64,000 nucleotides of DNA from Calothrix brevissima NIES-22 (GTDB lineage: Bacteria > Cyanobacteriota > Cyanobacteriia > Cyanobacteriales > Nostocaceae), in NCBI RefSeq assembly GCF_002367995.1, contig NZ_AP018207.1:7550199-7614198 (forward strand), given 5' to 3'. Each line of letters starts with the position of its first letter. Position 1 is the stretch's first letter. Below are positions 30,673 to 39,505 of the stretch, one piece after another. Under the pieces are notes generated by a model. The model was not told where the DNA came from. It ran no database searches and worked only from the letters and a program-made list of their open reading frames with translations. The translations under genes and the position numbers were made by a program.

Positions 30673-31068
30673 CTACTTATTATCAGACATGTGACTTGCC
30701 AAAAACTGACGCAAGCTTAATAAGCTGAAAGTTTGTCCTATATTTAATGGTAATAGGGAGACTCCTTCTAGACGAGACTGTACCCAACCTTCTCCCCAAT
30801 ACCATTCATGAAATCCATCAATTCCACCACTAAGTAATAAGCGCAAACAGTTAGCTTTTGCCACGGTTACTTGATGATGAACTGCTACTGGCCCAGTCCA
30901 GGTGGTGAATTGAAAACCTGCTTGTAGTTCTTCTGGCATTCCTGGTGCAAAACGTTGTCCAATGAGCCATTTTTGTAATTGCGCTGGACGTAGCAGGCTA
31001 TCATAAATTGTACTGGTTGAAGCTTCGATTTCGATTCGGATTTGGCTTTGTTGAAAAGTACCTAGCAT
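30673..31068 (-). CDS. SRPBCC (START/Bet v 1-like) family protein, 131 aa
   Basis: The sequence opens with a beta strand (SQIRIEIEASTSTIYDSLLRP), a helix LQKWLIGQ and the strand pattern AGFQFTTWTGPVAVHHQVTV, as expected for a helix-grip hydrophobic-ligand fold, and ends with the long C-terminal helix SLLSLRQFLASH. This is a small single-domain member; the ligand and role are unknown. It is transcribed alone, away from hslO. Confidence 0.7.
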   Translation of the reverse strand: MLGTFQQSQIRIEIEASTSTIYDSLLRPAQLQKWLIGQRFAPGMPEELQAGFQFTTWTGPVAVHHQVTVAKANCLRLLLSGGIDGFHEWYWGEGWVQSRLEGVSLLPLNIGQTFSLLSLRQFLASHMSDNK

Positions 31069-31519
31069 TTTTTAGATGATGATTATTGTAGGTTTGTTAT
31101 AATTTTATTATGGCAAATATTCAGTTAAAATTTTTGACTAGTAATTAACAGACAGAATAATTAATCATTGATTTTTTCATAATATTTACAGGGTATTTGT
31201 AAACGCTGCTGCCGCTAGCACTGGGATAAAAAATATAAGTCATAGCAATTGTCTGGGAAGATGTAGTTGATTTTGAAAATGAGCCTCCCAGTACACATGA
31301 GACTCGCAGTAGCTTTGTGTAGGATATGACGCCAACAAGAGAGTTAGAAGAGTCATTTAATTACTTTGTGCAGGTTGATAGAAAATCGGTATGAGAGAAA
31401 TTGGCAGTCTAGGAAATGGTTAAGTTTAGTTTAGATATACTAAGTTATACTAAATAAGGTTTTGATTTGCGACCCTCACAGCAGGGGCATTTAATAACAT
31501 ATTATTTGGTAAGGTTTTC
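31069..31519. other. Divergent intergenic region between the SRPBCC gene and hslO
   Basis: AT-rich, no gene seen. Two direct TATACT boxes at 31436-31441 and 31446-31451, about 70-80 bases before the hslO start, could be overlapping -10 elements; the -35 boxes are weak. Confidence 0.35.
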
Positions 31520-32425
31520 ATGGCGGATCAATTAATTCGCGCCACAGCAGCCGACGGTGGGATTAGAGCCGTAGGTGTAATTACTACGCGCCTCACTGAA
31601 GAAGCTAGACAGCGCCACAAACTTTCTTATGTAGCTACAGCTGCACTCGGCCGGACAATGGCGGCGGGGTTGTTGATGGCTTCTAGTATGAAGCGAACTG
31701 GCTCTAGGGTCAATGTCCGTGTTAAGGGTGATGGCCCATTAGGTGGCATTTTAGTAGATGCGGGATTAGACGGTACGGTAAGGGGCTATGTTGGCAATTC
31801 ATCTGTAGAATTACCACCCAATGCCAAAGGTAAGCTTGATGTTGGCGGTGCAGTAGGTAAGGGATTCCTTTACGTTGTGCGCGATATTGGTTATGGTTAC
31901 CCTTACTCTAGTACTGTAGAACTAGTTTCGGGTGAAATTGGTGATGATGTGGCAAATTACCTGGTGAGTTCCGAACAAACGCCTTCGGCTGTAGTTTTAG
32001 GCGTATTTGTGGGTGCAGGTGGGGTAACGGCTGCTGGGGGGTTATTGGTACAAGTGTTGCCGAAAGCGGCTAGAGATGAAGCTTTAGTAGCCACTTTAGA
32101 ATCAAGGGTAGCTAGCCTGGCTGGATTTACGCCGTTATTGCAAGCTGGTAAGAGTTTACCGACAATCTTGACAGATTTGTTGGGAGATATGGGCCTGACA
32201 ATTTTCCCGGAAAACCAAATATTGCGCTTTCACTGTGGCTGTTCCTTTGACCGGATGTTGGGTGCATTAAAAATTTTGGGAGAAGCGGAACTACAAGATA
32301 TGATCGTTAAAGATGATGGCGCTGAGGCAACTTGTGACTTTTGTGGTCAAGTTTACCAGGCCAGCAGCGATCAACTGGCTCAGCTGATTGTCGATTTGCA
32401 AACTGAATCTTCTGCTTCAGGATAA
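31520..32425 (+). CDS. hslO: Redox-regulated chaperone Hsp33, 301 aa
   Basis: Cytosolic holdase activated by oxidation. The N-terminal domain carries TAALGRTMAAGLLMASSMK and RVKGDGPLGGILVD; the C-terminal redox switch has four zinc-binding Cys: Cys239 and Cys241 in FHCGCSFDRM, and Cys272 and Cys275 in CDFCGQ. The CxC...CxxC spacing and overall length are those of the family. It precedes a large repeat-rich membrane protein in the same direction after about 150 bp. Confidence 0.96.
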   Translation: MADQLIRATAADGGIRAVGVITTRLTEEARQRHKLSYVATAALGRTMAAGLLMASSMKRTGSRVNVRVKGDGPLGGILVDAGLDGTVRGYVGNSSVELPPNAKGKLDVGGAVGKGFLYVVRDIGYGYPYSSTVELVSGEIGDDVANYLVSSEQTPSAVVLGVFVGAGGVTAAGGLLVQVLPKAARDEALVATLESRVASLAGFTPLLQAGKSLPTILTDLLGDMGLTIFPENQILRFHCGCSFDRMLGALKILGEAELQDMIVKDDGAEATCDFCGQVYQASSDQLAQLIVDLQTESSASG

Positions 32426-32577
32426 AGTATAAACGGGCACCAAACTTTTGCATCTATTAATGGTATTTATGGAGATGATAAAAAAAGTAGCTTTTTAATG
32501 ATGAGAAAGTTACTATGGCAACAATAGAATTATCGATCTATTACAGATCGCTATTCAACTATTTTTTGGTGTGAGAG

Positions 32578-34644
32578 ATGACAGAGCGGGATATTACAGA
32601 CAGTTGGTCCCGAGGCAGAGCCAGAGATCAGGATGAAAGTCAGAGATTATCCGAAACAGAAAAATTCGGAGAAGCTCATTTATTTAATATTCCAGCGACT
32701 GGTTCTAACTCTAAGTCAGTGAAGCGGCAAACAGATCATAATTCCGAAGAATTACCTTTTAATAGTCAATCTCAAAAAACTATTTCCCCCAATTTGATTC
32801 TTAGTAAATTGCCTCGCTGGATGCAAAATTGGGTGTTTTGGTTAGTATTATTAATGTTGGTTCCTGGGGGAATAGCTTTTTTGGCAACAGCGATGCTTTT
32901 AAAGTTGCCGGCTGCCCCCAATTGTCCAAAAATTTTCTGGCCTTTGGCGAGTGAGTCGGTGCGGCTACATTGTGCGCAGTTGGCGGCTTCTAAGCAAACT
33001 GTCACCGATTTGCTGCAAGCGATTAATTTGGTGAAGCAGCTGGGTAAAAACCACCCGTTACGTGGCGAAGCCGATCGCTTTATTGAAAGATGGTCGAAGG
33101 ATATCTTACAACTAGCCGATCAAAGTTTTCAAGCCGGAAATTTAGAGGAAGCGATCGCGACTGCGCGGAAAATACCTAGCGACGTACCTGTTTATAACAA
33201 TGTAGAAGAACAAGTAGCAAAATGGCAATCAATTTGGTCAAAGGCTGAGGGAATTTACCAACAAGCTGAAGCCGAATTACGGCAAAGAAATTGGCAATCA
33301 GCTTTTATGCTGTCTGCTAAATTGCTACGTGTGGATAATAAATATTGGGCAACTACTAAATACGATGAATTGAATCGGACAATTGCTACGGCTAGGGAAG
33401 ATGGTGAGAAGTTAGCAAAAGCTGATAATTTAGCTGAGAGTGGCGTTGCTGAGAAAATCCTCGAAGCTATCAAGCTAGCGGAATCAATTGGTCAAAATAG
33501 TTACCTGTATCAAAAAGCTCAAGAGTTAATTCCGGCATACGGGCGCAAAATGCTGGATTTAGCCCAGGCGAAATTAGATAAACGGGATGCAGATACAGCT
33601 TTAGATATAGTTAGACAAATTCCCGAAAATACAAAGCTGCAAACCGAAGTTGAAGACTTTATCAGCTTGGCTGAAGCCCAAAGAAGTGCTTGGATCGGGA
33701 CGATTGATTCTTTACAAACAGCAATTTCCCAAGCGCAACAAATTGACCCATCACGGGCTGTGTATAACAAAGCACAACAGTTAATTGCTCGCTGGCAGTT
33801 AGAAATTGAAGATGTTGCTCATTTAGAAAAAGCGCGAACATTAGCTAGTCAAGGATCAGTCACCGATTTAACAGCTGCGATCGCTCAAACTCAGCTGATT
33901 CCCAGAGGTAACCCCCGTGCTAGTGAAGCTAGACAAGAGGCGGGACGCTGGCAAGCGCAAGTTGAGACGATCCAAGATAGACCTTTCTTAGATCGGGCTG
34001 AACAGATAGCAATGTTAGAAGATATTAACTCGTTACAAGCTGCGATCGCTGAAGCGAGCCAAATCCGTGATGGTAGAGCATTATATTCTGAAGCACGGAG
34101 AAAAATCCGGGATTGGACGGCGAAGATCCAGCGTATTCAAGATCAGCCTTACTTAGATCGGGCGCGAGAACTAGCAGCTGGTGGTAATTTAGCGGGTGCG
34201 ATTAGTGCGGCACAAAACATAGCTTCTTCGGGAAGGGCACTTTCTGGCGAGGCTCAAGAAGCGATCAATGATTGGCGAGAGCAAATTCGCGCGCGAGATA
34301 ACTGGCAAAAAGCAAGAACCACAGCGCTGACGGGTACGCCGGATGCATTGGTAGAAGCAATCCGCCTAGCCCAACAGGTTCCCAGGCGTAATGTCTTGCG
34401 GATGGATGCGAATGTTGCCATCGATCAGTGGAGTCAGCAATTGTTAGATATTGCCCGTACTCAAGGACAATCTGATATCTATAAAGGTATTGAGATTGCC
34501 AAGCTGGTTCCTAGAGGTAGTTCTGCTTATAGTGCTGCACAACAGCAGATTCAGACTTGGCGAGATTTTCTCAATCCTGAACCCCAGCCAGCAACTCCGC
34601 CAACTTTGTCACCGTCACCTAGTAGCACTCAAACGCCAAATTGA
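32578..34644 (+). CDS. Membrane-anchored helical-repeat protein, unknown function, 688 aa
   Basis: A polar N-terminal tail of about 80 residues is followed by one strong membrane helix (about 84-112, NWVFWLVLLMLVPGGIAFLA) and a long region built of about 40-residue helical repeats with the pattern AI-A-I------Y--A---I--W---I (for example LQAAIAEASQIRDGRALYSE then ARRKIRDWTAKI). The repeats run from about 135 to 660, and the C-terminus is Pro/Ser/Thr-rich. The single N-terminal anchor suggests that the repeats face the periplasm or lumen. Similar cyanobacterial proteins are sometimes labelled chromosome segregation ATPase, but I see no Walker motif, so that label is not justified. Confidence 0.7.
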   Translation: MTERDITDSWSRGRARDQDESQRLSETEKFGEAHLFNIPATGSNSKSVKRQTDHNSEELPFNSQSQKTISPNLILSKLPRWMQNWVFWLVLLMLVPGGIAFLATAMLLKLPAAPNCPKIFWPLASESVRLHCAQLAASKQTVTDLLQAINLVKQLGKNHPLRGEADRFIERWSKDILQLADQSFQAGNLEEAIATARKIPSDVPVYNNVEEQVAKWQSIWSKAEGIYQQAEAELRQRNWQSAFMLSAKLLRVDNKYWATTKYDELNRTIATAREDGEKLAKADNLAESGVAEKILEAIKLAESIGQNSYLYQKAQELIPAYGRKMLDLAQAKLDKRDADTALDIVRQIPENTKLQTEVEDFISLAEAQRSAWIGTIDSLQTAISQAQQIDPSRAVYNKAQQLIARWQLEIEDVAHLEKARTLASQGSVTDLTAAIAQTQLIPRGNPRASEARQEAGRWQAQVETIQDRPFLDRAEQIAMLEDINSLQAAIAEASQIRDGRALYSEARRKIRDWTAKIQRIQDQPYLDRARELAAGGNLAGAISAAQNIASSGRALSGEAQEAINDWREQIRARDNWQKARTTALTGTPDALVEAIRLAQQVPRRNVLRMDANVAIDQWSQQLLDIARTQGQSDIYKGIEIAKLVPRGSSAYSAAQQQIQTWRDFLNPEPQPATPPTLSPSPSSTQTPN

Positions 34645-34744
34645 CGGGATAACTAAATGTAAAGAGCATCCTGGGGACACAAAATATTGTGCCCCTATTT
34701 TTTGTAATGATTTGTAAATAGAGGAGTTGGGGACAAGGGAAGGG

Positions 34745-34879
34745 GGACAAGGAGGACAAGGAGGACAAGGAGGACAAGGAGGACAAGGAGGACAAGGAGG
34801 ACAAGGAGGACAAGGAGGACAAGGAGGACAAGGAGGACAAGGAGGACAAGGAGGACAAGGAGGACAAGGAGGACAAGGA
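34745..34879. repeat. Tandem array of 15 units of GGACAAGGA
   Basis: Fifteen uninterrupted identical 9-base units (135 bp), preceded by related GGACAAGGGAAGG sequence. It lies between the ends of two convergent genes. Long open frames through the array (Pro-Cys-Pro or Leu-Ser-Ser repeats) are by-products of the 9-base period. Confidence 0.95.
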
Positions 34880-34892
34880 AGAATTATATAAC

Positions 34893-34930
34893 ACTTGCCC
34901 AATGCCCAATGCCCAATGCCCCATGCCCAA
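34893..34930. repeat. Heptamer repeat (GCCCAAT) after crtD
   Basis: TGCCCAA is repeated about five times and runs up to the crtD stop codon. It is the complement of the TTGGGCA units seen in the rpo operon spacer. Confidence 0.75.
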
Positions 34931-36442
34931 TTACCTATTCAATATTTGCCGCACTACAGTTAAGGCTGAGTAACTGACGCCGGCTGTGCCTTCGCCTGGG
35001 TGGGTGGAGTCGCCAACTAGCCAGAGATGGTTGATGGGCGTGCGATTGGCAAAACCAAAGGGGCCGAAGGTGGGGATGCGTTGCCCGATACCGCCAACGA
35101 TACCGCGATCGCGTGCTGTGAAATGGGCAAAAGTGCGGGGTGTGGCGGCTTCTTGGTGGATGATGGTTTCGGGTTTGAGGTAGAAGTATTGCCCTAAACG
35201 GGCGATCGCTTGTTCTGTATACTGCTGCTTCAGTTCGGCGTAATTCTCGGTGCGCCACCATCTCCGGGTATCTACGAATGAGGAAGCAATAATTGTGGCT
35301 TTACCTTCGGGGGCGCGTCCATCGCCGGGATGGCTAACGGAGACAAATAAGGAATTATTCTCGCCAATTGGCCCTTCGGCATTGTATAAAAATTGCAGGT
35401 GAGGTGGACAATCGGCAGGAATGGCGCTGGCGTCTACACCTAAATAGACAACAAATGCACCTGAAGCTGGGGGTAATTTGTCTACGCGCTGTTTATAACC
35501 TACTGGTGCTTGTTCCCCTAACAGCTGCACGAGGTTTTGCACTGTGACATTGGCAACTATATGATCGGCTGTTTCTGTCCAAACTTCGCCGCTTTGCTGG
35601 TTGCGAATGGTGACGGATTTGGCTTGATGATTTTCGACGGTAATTTTTTCAACAGTGTGACGCAGCAATAATTTACCGCCATCACTTTCTAAGGATTCTA
35701 CCAGGCGATCGCTTAAGACTTGCATACTACCTTGGAGGTGAAATAATCCTTGGGGTAGTTGGGATACACTTAAAGCCGTAGCTGCATAAAGTAAGGCTGT
35801 TTCTTCGGCGTTGACTTGGGAATACAGCTTGAGTTGTAAATCTAAGAAAGTTCGTAAGCGATGGTCATTACCTAACCCATATAACCGTAAAGCATCGCCG
35901 ACGGTAAATAAAGTAAAGGGCACAGTAATTAATGTACTGGGGCGTACCGCTTGAGTTAGCTGCCACAAATCCCATAAACTGCGTGGTGGTAGCACCGGAT
36001 CGCGTCCTTGAAATTCCCAGCTAGCTTGAAATAGAGTGGCTAACAACTGCCAAAATGGTTCGCTACCAGGAAATTGTTTTTGTCGTTCTTCTCGCCATTT
36101 TTCGCGATCGCGCCAGACGTTGATGGGTGTGGATTCGCCAGGAAGATAAACAGCGCAAGCCGGATCGCAAGGTGTAGCTGCCGGTAAATCTATGCCCAAT
36201 TCTGAGAAAATTCGGTGATGAATTCCCCCAGGTTCTAAGCCGGCGACTTGGGTTGCGCCGACATCAAAGGTAAATCCTCGGCGTTTAAAGGTGGAAGCAC
36301 AACCCCCAGGAACCAAAGCTTGATCGACAATTAAAACGCTGTAACCTTTATGGGCTAATAATGCGCCAGCCGTTAGCCCGCCTATTCCCGCACCGACGAC
36401 GATGACACGAGGCTGATTTTTGTTAACAGTTACACTGGGCAT
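34931..36442 (-). CDS. crtD: Carotenoid C-3',4' desaturase (CrtD-like), 503 aa
   Basis: FAD-dependent carotenoid oxidoreductase of the CrtI/CrtD/CrtISO group. The FAD-binding Rossmann motif VVGAGIGGLTAGALLAHKG is at residues 15-34, followed by GGCASTFKRRGFTFDVGAT, and the C-terminal motif is LWLVGDSTHPGEGTAGVSYSA. In cyanobacteria CrtD adds the 3,4 double bond needed for myxol-type glycosides in the photosynthetic and outer membranes. Related desaturases and the isomerase CrtH share this architecture, so the exact member is probable, not certain. It stands alone and points toward the 9-base tandem array. Confidence 0.75.
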   Translation of the reverse strand: MPSVTVNKNQPRVIVVGAGIGGLTAGALLAHKGYSVLIVDQALVPGGCASTFKRRGFTFDVGATQVAGLEPGGIHHRIFSELGIDLPAATPCDPACAVYLPGESTPINVWRDREKWREERQKQFPGSEPFWQLLATLFQASWEFQGRDPVLPPRSLWDLWQLTQAVRPSTLITVPFTLFTVGDALRLYGLGNDHRLRTFLDLQLKLYSQVNAEETALLYAATALSVSQLPQGLFHLQGSMQVLSDRLVESLESDGGKLLLRHTVEKITVENHQAKSVTIRNQQSGEVWTETADHIVANVTVQNLVQLLGEQAPVGYKQRVDKLPPASGAFVVYLGVDASAIPADCPPHLQFLYNAEGPIGENNSLFVSVSHPGDGRAPEGKATIIASSFVDTRRWWRTENYAELKQQYTEQAIARLGQYFYLKPETIIHQEAATPRTFAHFTARDRGIVGGIGQRIPTFGPFGFANRTPINHLWLVGDSTHPGEGTAGVSYSALTVVRQILNR

Positions 36443-37209
36443 TGTTACGTTACTTTATATTTCTTAATATTATTCTTAATTTTAACAAAAGCCGGACTGA
36501 CTGAAAAAGGTGAGGCGGGAATGCGATCGCGTCACCGTAAAGCATTAAAAATGTTTAGCGGTGCGTTTCGCCGCATGGAAGTCAATCAATTTTGGATTTT
36601 GGATTTTGGATTTTAGATTAACCCCATGCACGCCACTTGCTTTAATCCGGGAAACCCGTCCACCGCAGTGGCTTATGAATGCAGGGGCTTTAATTAAAAA
36701 TTGTGGATTTTGGATTTATTCCACGAATTAATTCGCTTGCTCAGAACCCGTGCGTGATTCTTTAAATTTTGAATCTTCAATCCAAAATTTAAAATCTAAA
36801 ATCTAAAATTCGCTCAGGAATCGGAACTTTGTCAGAAAGATCAATTTAATTACAACCGACCTACTGATAAGTATTTCAAAACTATGTAACCTAAAAAACA
36901 AATGATTTACTGCTGAGGCTGGGCTAAAATAGTAACTCCTGATACATACACTTGCCAAATCCGCAAGTACTATTAAAAAAAACTTCACTCTCAATCAAGG
37001 GAGAGGCGTGTAGGTTGGTTGACTCTATTTTTTTATCCTCCGGTTGGGTTCCGTGAGGTGAGATGTTTGTGGGTAATTATCTGCTCTCAAGCAGTACGAG
37101 ATTTGAAAGTGAACTCAAATAAGTAACAAAAATTATCCCACAAGGGTGATGCGGATATTGACAAAAATGTGCCAATATGCAATATATGCTTAACGCAAAG
37201 GAGTTTACC
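36443..37209. other. 767-bp intergenic region with GGATTTT repeats
   Basis: No supported gene. It contains TTTTGGATTTTGGATTTTGG (about 36591-36616) and a related AAAATCTAAAATCTAAAATT stretch (about 36783-36810), both of which are short tandem repeats, and a HIP1-like site near 36523. The right part is upstream sequence of the small gene at 37210. Confidence 0.5.
37197..37203 (+). promoter_or_regulatory. Ribosome binding site AAAGGAG
   Basis: AAAGGAG lies six bases before the ATG at 37210 and fixes this as the start, against an in-frame ATG 33 bases upstream that has no such site. Confidence 0.8.
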
Positions 37210-37470
37210 ATGCAGCGACAAATGTGCTGGTTATCTGGTTTAGGTGATGATGGGGATAAGATTTTGCATTTGCAAACTGCACCCGGCCAACCGTGGCGTC
37301 CTTATACAGCTTGTAGAGAATATGCAGTTCCTGATTATAAAATACCAGGTGGTTCAAAAGGTTGGGCAACTTATCAAAAATTACTCAAAGCAGGTTGGAC
37401 TCTGATTCCTAGCTCTCGTGCCAATGAATTTGTTAACAATTTTTCAGACTCAATAATTCAAAATCAATAA
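37210..37470 (+). CDS. Small conserved-looking protein of unknown function, 86 aa
   Basis: Starts MQRQMCWLSGLGDDGDKILH and ends in a polar tail. It is rich in Trp, Gly and Pro, has no signal peptide or membrane segment, and has the feel of a compact cytosolic domain (WRPYTACREYAVPDYKIPGG, then WATYQKLLKAGWTLIPS). A strong ribosome site and a terminator support that it is a real gene. I do not recognise the family. Confidence 0.7.
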   Translation: MQRQMCWLSGLGDDGDKILHLQTAPGQPWRPYTACREYAVPDYKIPGGSKGWATYQKLLKAGWTLIPSSRANEFVNNFSDSIIQNQ

Positions 37471-37507
37471 GTCCACAGCGATTGAAAAATACTGTGGGCT
37501 TATATTT
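37469..37507 (+). terminator. Terminator hairpin of the 86-aa protein gene
   Basis: AAGTCCACAG (37469-37478) pairs with CTGTGGGCTT (37492-37501), ten pairs including one G-T, followed by ATATTT. It overlaps the stop codon. Confidence 0.65.
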
Positions 37508-37516
37508 ATAAATAGC

Positions 37517-39298
37517 TCAAAAACCGATTGGGGAACCTTCGCCCCGAGGATCGGCTGCTCCCTCTAAAGTCTTATCTGCTGTCACAACGATCGCATTTGC
37601 ATTCCCCCAAGGAGTCGTCTCCTTGATGTTGTGTCCCCGGCGACGCAACTGTTGTAAAGTGACAGCATCAAAACCCCAAGGTTCAACTCGCAACTCATCG
37701 GGAAGCCACTGGTGATGTATGCGTGGCGCAGAAACTGCTGCACCAGCATCCATGCCATACACTAAAGCGTTGAGAATAACTTGTAAGACTTGGGTAATAA
37801 TTGTACTCCCCCCAGGGGCACCCACTACCATGCGTAAGTGACCGTTTTCGGTAACAATTGTTGGTGTCATGCTGGATAGAGGCGTTTTGCGAGGTGCGAT
37901 TGCATTCGCTTCAGTACCAACTAAACCAAAAAAGTTAGGTACTCCCGGTGCAGCAGCAAAATCATCCATTTCGTTGTTCAGCACAATTCCTGTTCCTGGT
38001 GTCACCACACCAGCACCAAAACCAAGGTTAATTGTAAAAGTTAGACTGACGGCATTGTGCTGCCCATCGACAACTACCAAATGGCTGGTTTCTGATGACT
38101 CAGGGAACTTTAGATTTTGGATTTTGGATTTTGAATTTTGAATTGTTTCTAACCCTGGCTTTACCTCTGTGGAAGGTGTAGCTTGTTCCATATTGATTTG
38201 TTGACGGCGCAATTTAGCGTAGGCTGTGCTAGTTAGTTGCATTGTGGGAACTTTCACAAAATCGGGATCGCCTAAATATTTTGCGCGATCGCTGTATGCA
38301 ATCTTCATCGCTTCAGCGATTAAATGTAAACTATCAGGGTGATGCCATCCCCAAGATTTTAAATCGGTGTCGCCAATGATGTTTAAAATCTGCAATAGGT
38401 GTACCCCTCCTGATGAAGGTGGTGGCATTGAGCAGATTTTAGCTTGACGAAAATTGCCACATACAGGAGTACGCCAGATTGGTTTGTAAGCTTTTAAGTC
38501 TGCCAGAGTAATTAAACCGCCGTTTTTTGCCATATCTGCGGCGATCGCTTGGGCAATGTTTCCGGTATAAAAACTTTGGGGATTCTGCGCGATCGCTTCT
38601 AGTGTCTGAGCTAAATCGCGCTGCACTAATTTTTCTCCTGGCTGGTAATATTCGCCATTACGAGTGAAAATTTCTCGCGCTGCTGGATTGCTGAGAATTA
38701 TCGGTTTGCGATTTTCATAAGCTGGTAAAGAACGGTAGGTGACTAACCGACTGAGAGTGAAGCCATTTTTAGCCAGTGCGATCGCAGGTTGTACTAATTC
38801 TCGCCAAGGCAATTTACCATAACGACGATGCACTTCATACATCCCCGCCACTGTTCCCGGTGTAGCTACAGCTAAATAACCATTTACACTTGCATTCGGA
38901 CGCACCTTACCTTGTGCATCTAAGTACATATTTCTGGTAGCTTTGAGTGGTGCGCGTTCCCGAAAATCCAGTGCCTTCATCTCGCCAGTGGTTTGCGAAT
39001 ACATCAACAAAAACCCACCACCGCCAATTCCCGCCGAAAAAGGTTCTACCACAGAAATTGCAAAAGTTGTGGCGACTGCCGCATCAACTGCATTACCACC
39101 CTTACGTAATATAGATATACCCGCCTCACTCGCTAAGGGATGTGCTGATACCACCATCCCTTTTTTGCTGCGTAGGGGTATAGTAAAAGCGGCTGATACA
39201 ACTTGGCTACGGAAAAATACGCCCAGAGAAAAGACTGCGATGCCTACGGCAACCCCTTTGGGGAACGCTACTCGTTGATATTTAGTAATAATTTTCAT
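37517..39298 (-). CDS. ggt: Gamma-glutamyltransferase, 593 aa
   Basis: Exported Ntn-hydrolase that cleaves the gamma-glutamyl bond of glutathione and related peptides; the precursor cuts itself to expose a catalytic Thr. An N-terminal signal segment (about 15-37) is followed by SAHPLASEAGISILRKGGNAVDAAVA, GGGGFLLMY, the Arg motif DFRERAP, and the processing site SSETSHLVVVDG, with Thr404 as the predicted nucleophile, then LNNEMDDF and PLSSMTPTIV. About six residues before Thr404 a stretch NSKSKIQNLKF is encoded by the short repeat GGATTTT inserted in the gene, which lengthens the linker between the two subunits. It follows the phytochelatin-synthase-like gene by 207 bp in the same direction. 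Confidence 0.95.
   Translation of the reverse strand: MKIITKYQRVAFPKGVAVGIAVFSLGVFFRSQVVSAAFTIPLRSKKGMVVSAHPLASEAGISILRKGGNAVDAAVATTFAISVVEPFSAGIGGGGFLLMYSQTTGEMKALDFRERAPLKATRNMYLDAQGKVRPNASVNGYLAVATPGTVAGMYEVHRRYGKLPWRELVQPAIALAKNGFTLSRLVTYRSLPAYENRKPIILSNPAAREIFTRNGEYYQPGEKLVQRDLAQTLEAIAQNPQSFYTGNIAQAIAADMAKNGGLITLADLKAYKPIWRTPVCGNFRQAKICSMPPPSSGGVHLLQILNIIGDTDLKSWGWHHPDSLHLIAEAMKIAYSDRAKYLGDPDFVKVPTMQLTSTAYAKLRRQQINMEQATPSTEVKPGLETIQNSKSKIQNLKFPESSETSHLVVVDGQHNAVSLTFTINLGFGAGVVTPGTGIVLNNEMDDFAAAPGVPNFFGLVGTEANAIAPRKTPLSSMTPTIVTENGHLRMVVGAPGGSTIITQVLQVILNALVYGMDAGAAVSAPRIHHQWLPDELRVEPWGFDAVTLQQLRRRGHNIKETTPWGNANAIVVTADKTLEGAADPRGEGSPIGF
38105..38142. repeat. GGATTTT tandem repeat inside ggt
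   Basis: About five units of TTTTGGA / TTTTGAA lie within the coding sequence and stay in frame. They encode the polar segment NSKSKIQNLKF, just upstream of the self-processing site. Confidence 0.8.
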
Positions 39299-39505
39299 TT
39301 TGCTGTAACTTTAATGATGTATTTTCCAGCGTAGCTTTGGCAGTAAATTTTTTGTTATGTATACCAACGATATCAGCCCTACTTTGATATATCAGGATTG
39401 ACCAAAATTACGCTAGAAGAATTCAGTTTTAATTTGAAAATTTGCAACTTTTACCAATGACAAATGACAGCTATATTTTACGAATTTACACTTATATTTA
39501 TTGAT

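Noticed and set aside
34615-34930. Minus-strand frames coding Pro-Cys-Pro or Leu-Ser-Ser repeats
   Set aside because: They arise only because the 9-base GGACAAGGA array has no stop in these frames; the flanking sequence is convergent intergenic DNA.
36803-36994. 63-codon hydrophobic frame on the minus strand
   Set aside because: AT-rich DNA with no ribosome site, no family features and a repeat-rich flank.
37177-37209. Upstream ATG giving a 97-residue version of the small protein
   Set aside because: The AAAGGAG site fits only the ATG at 37210.
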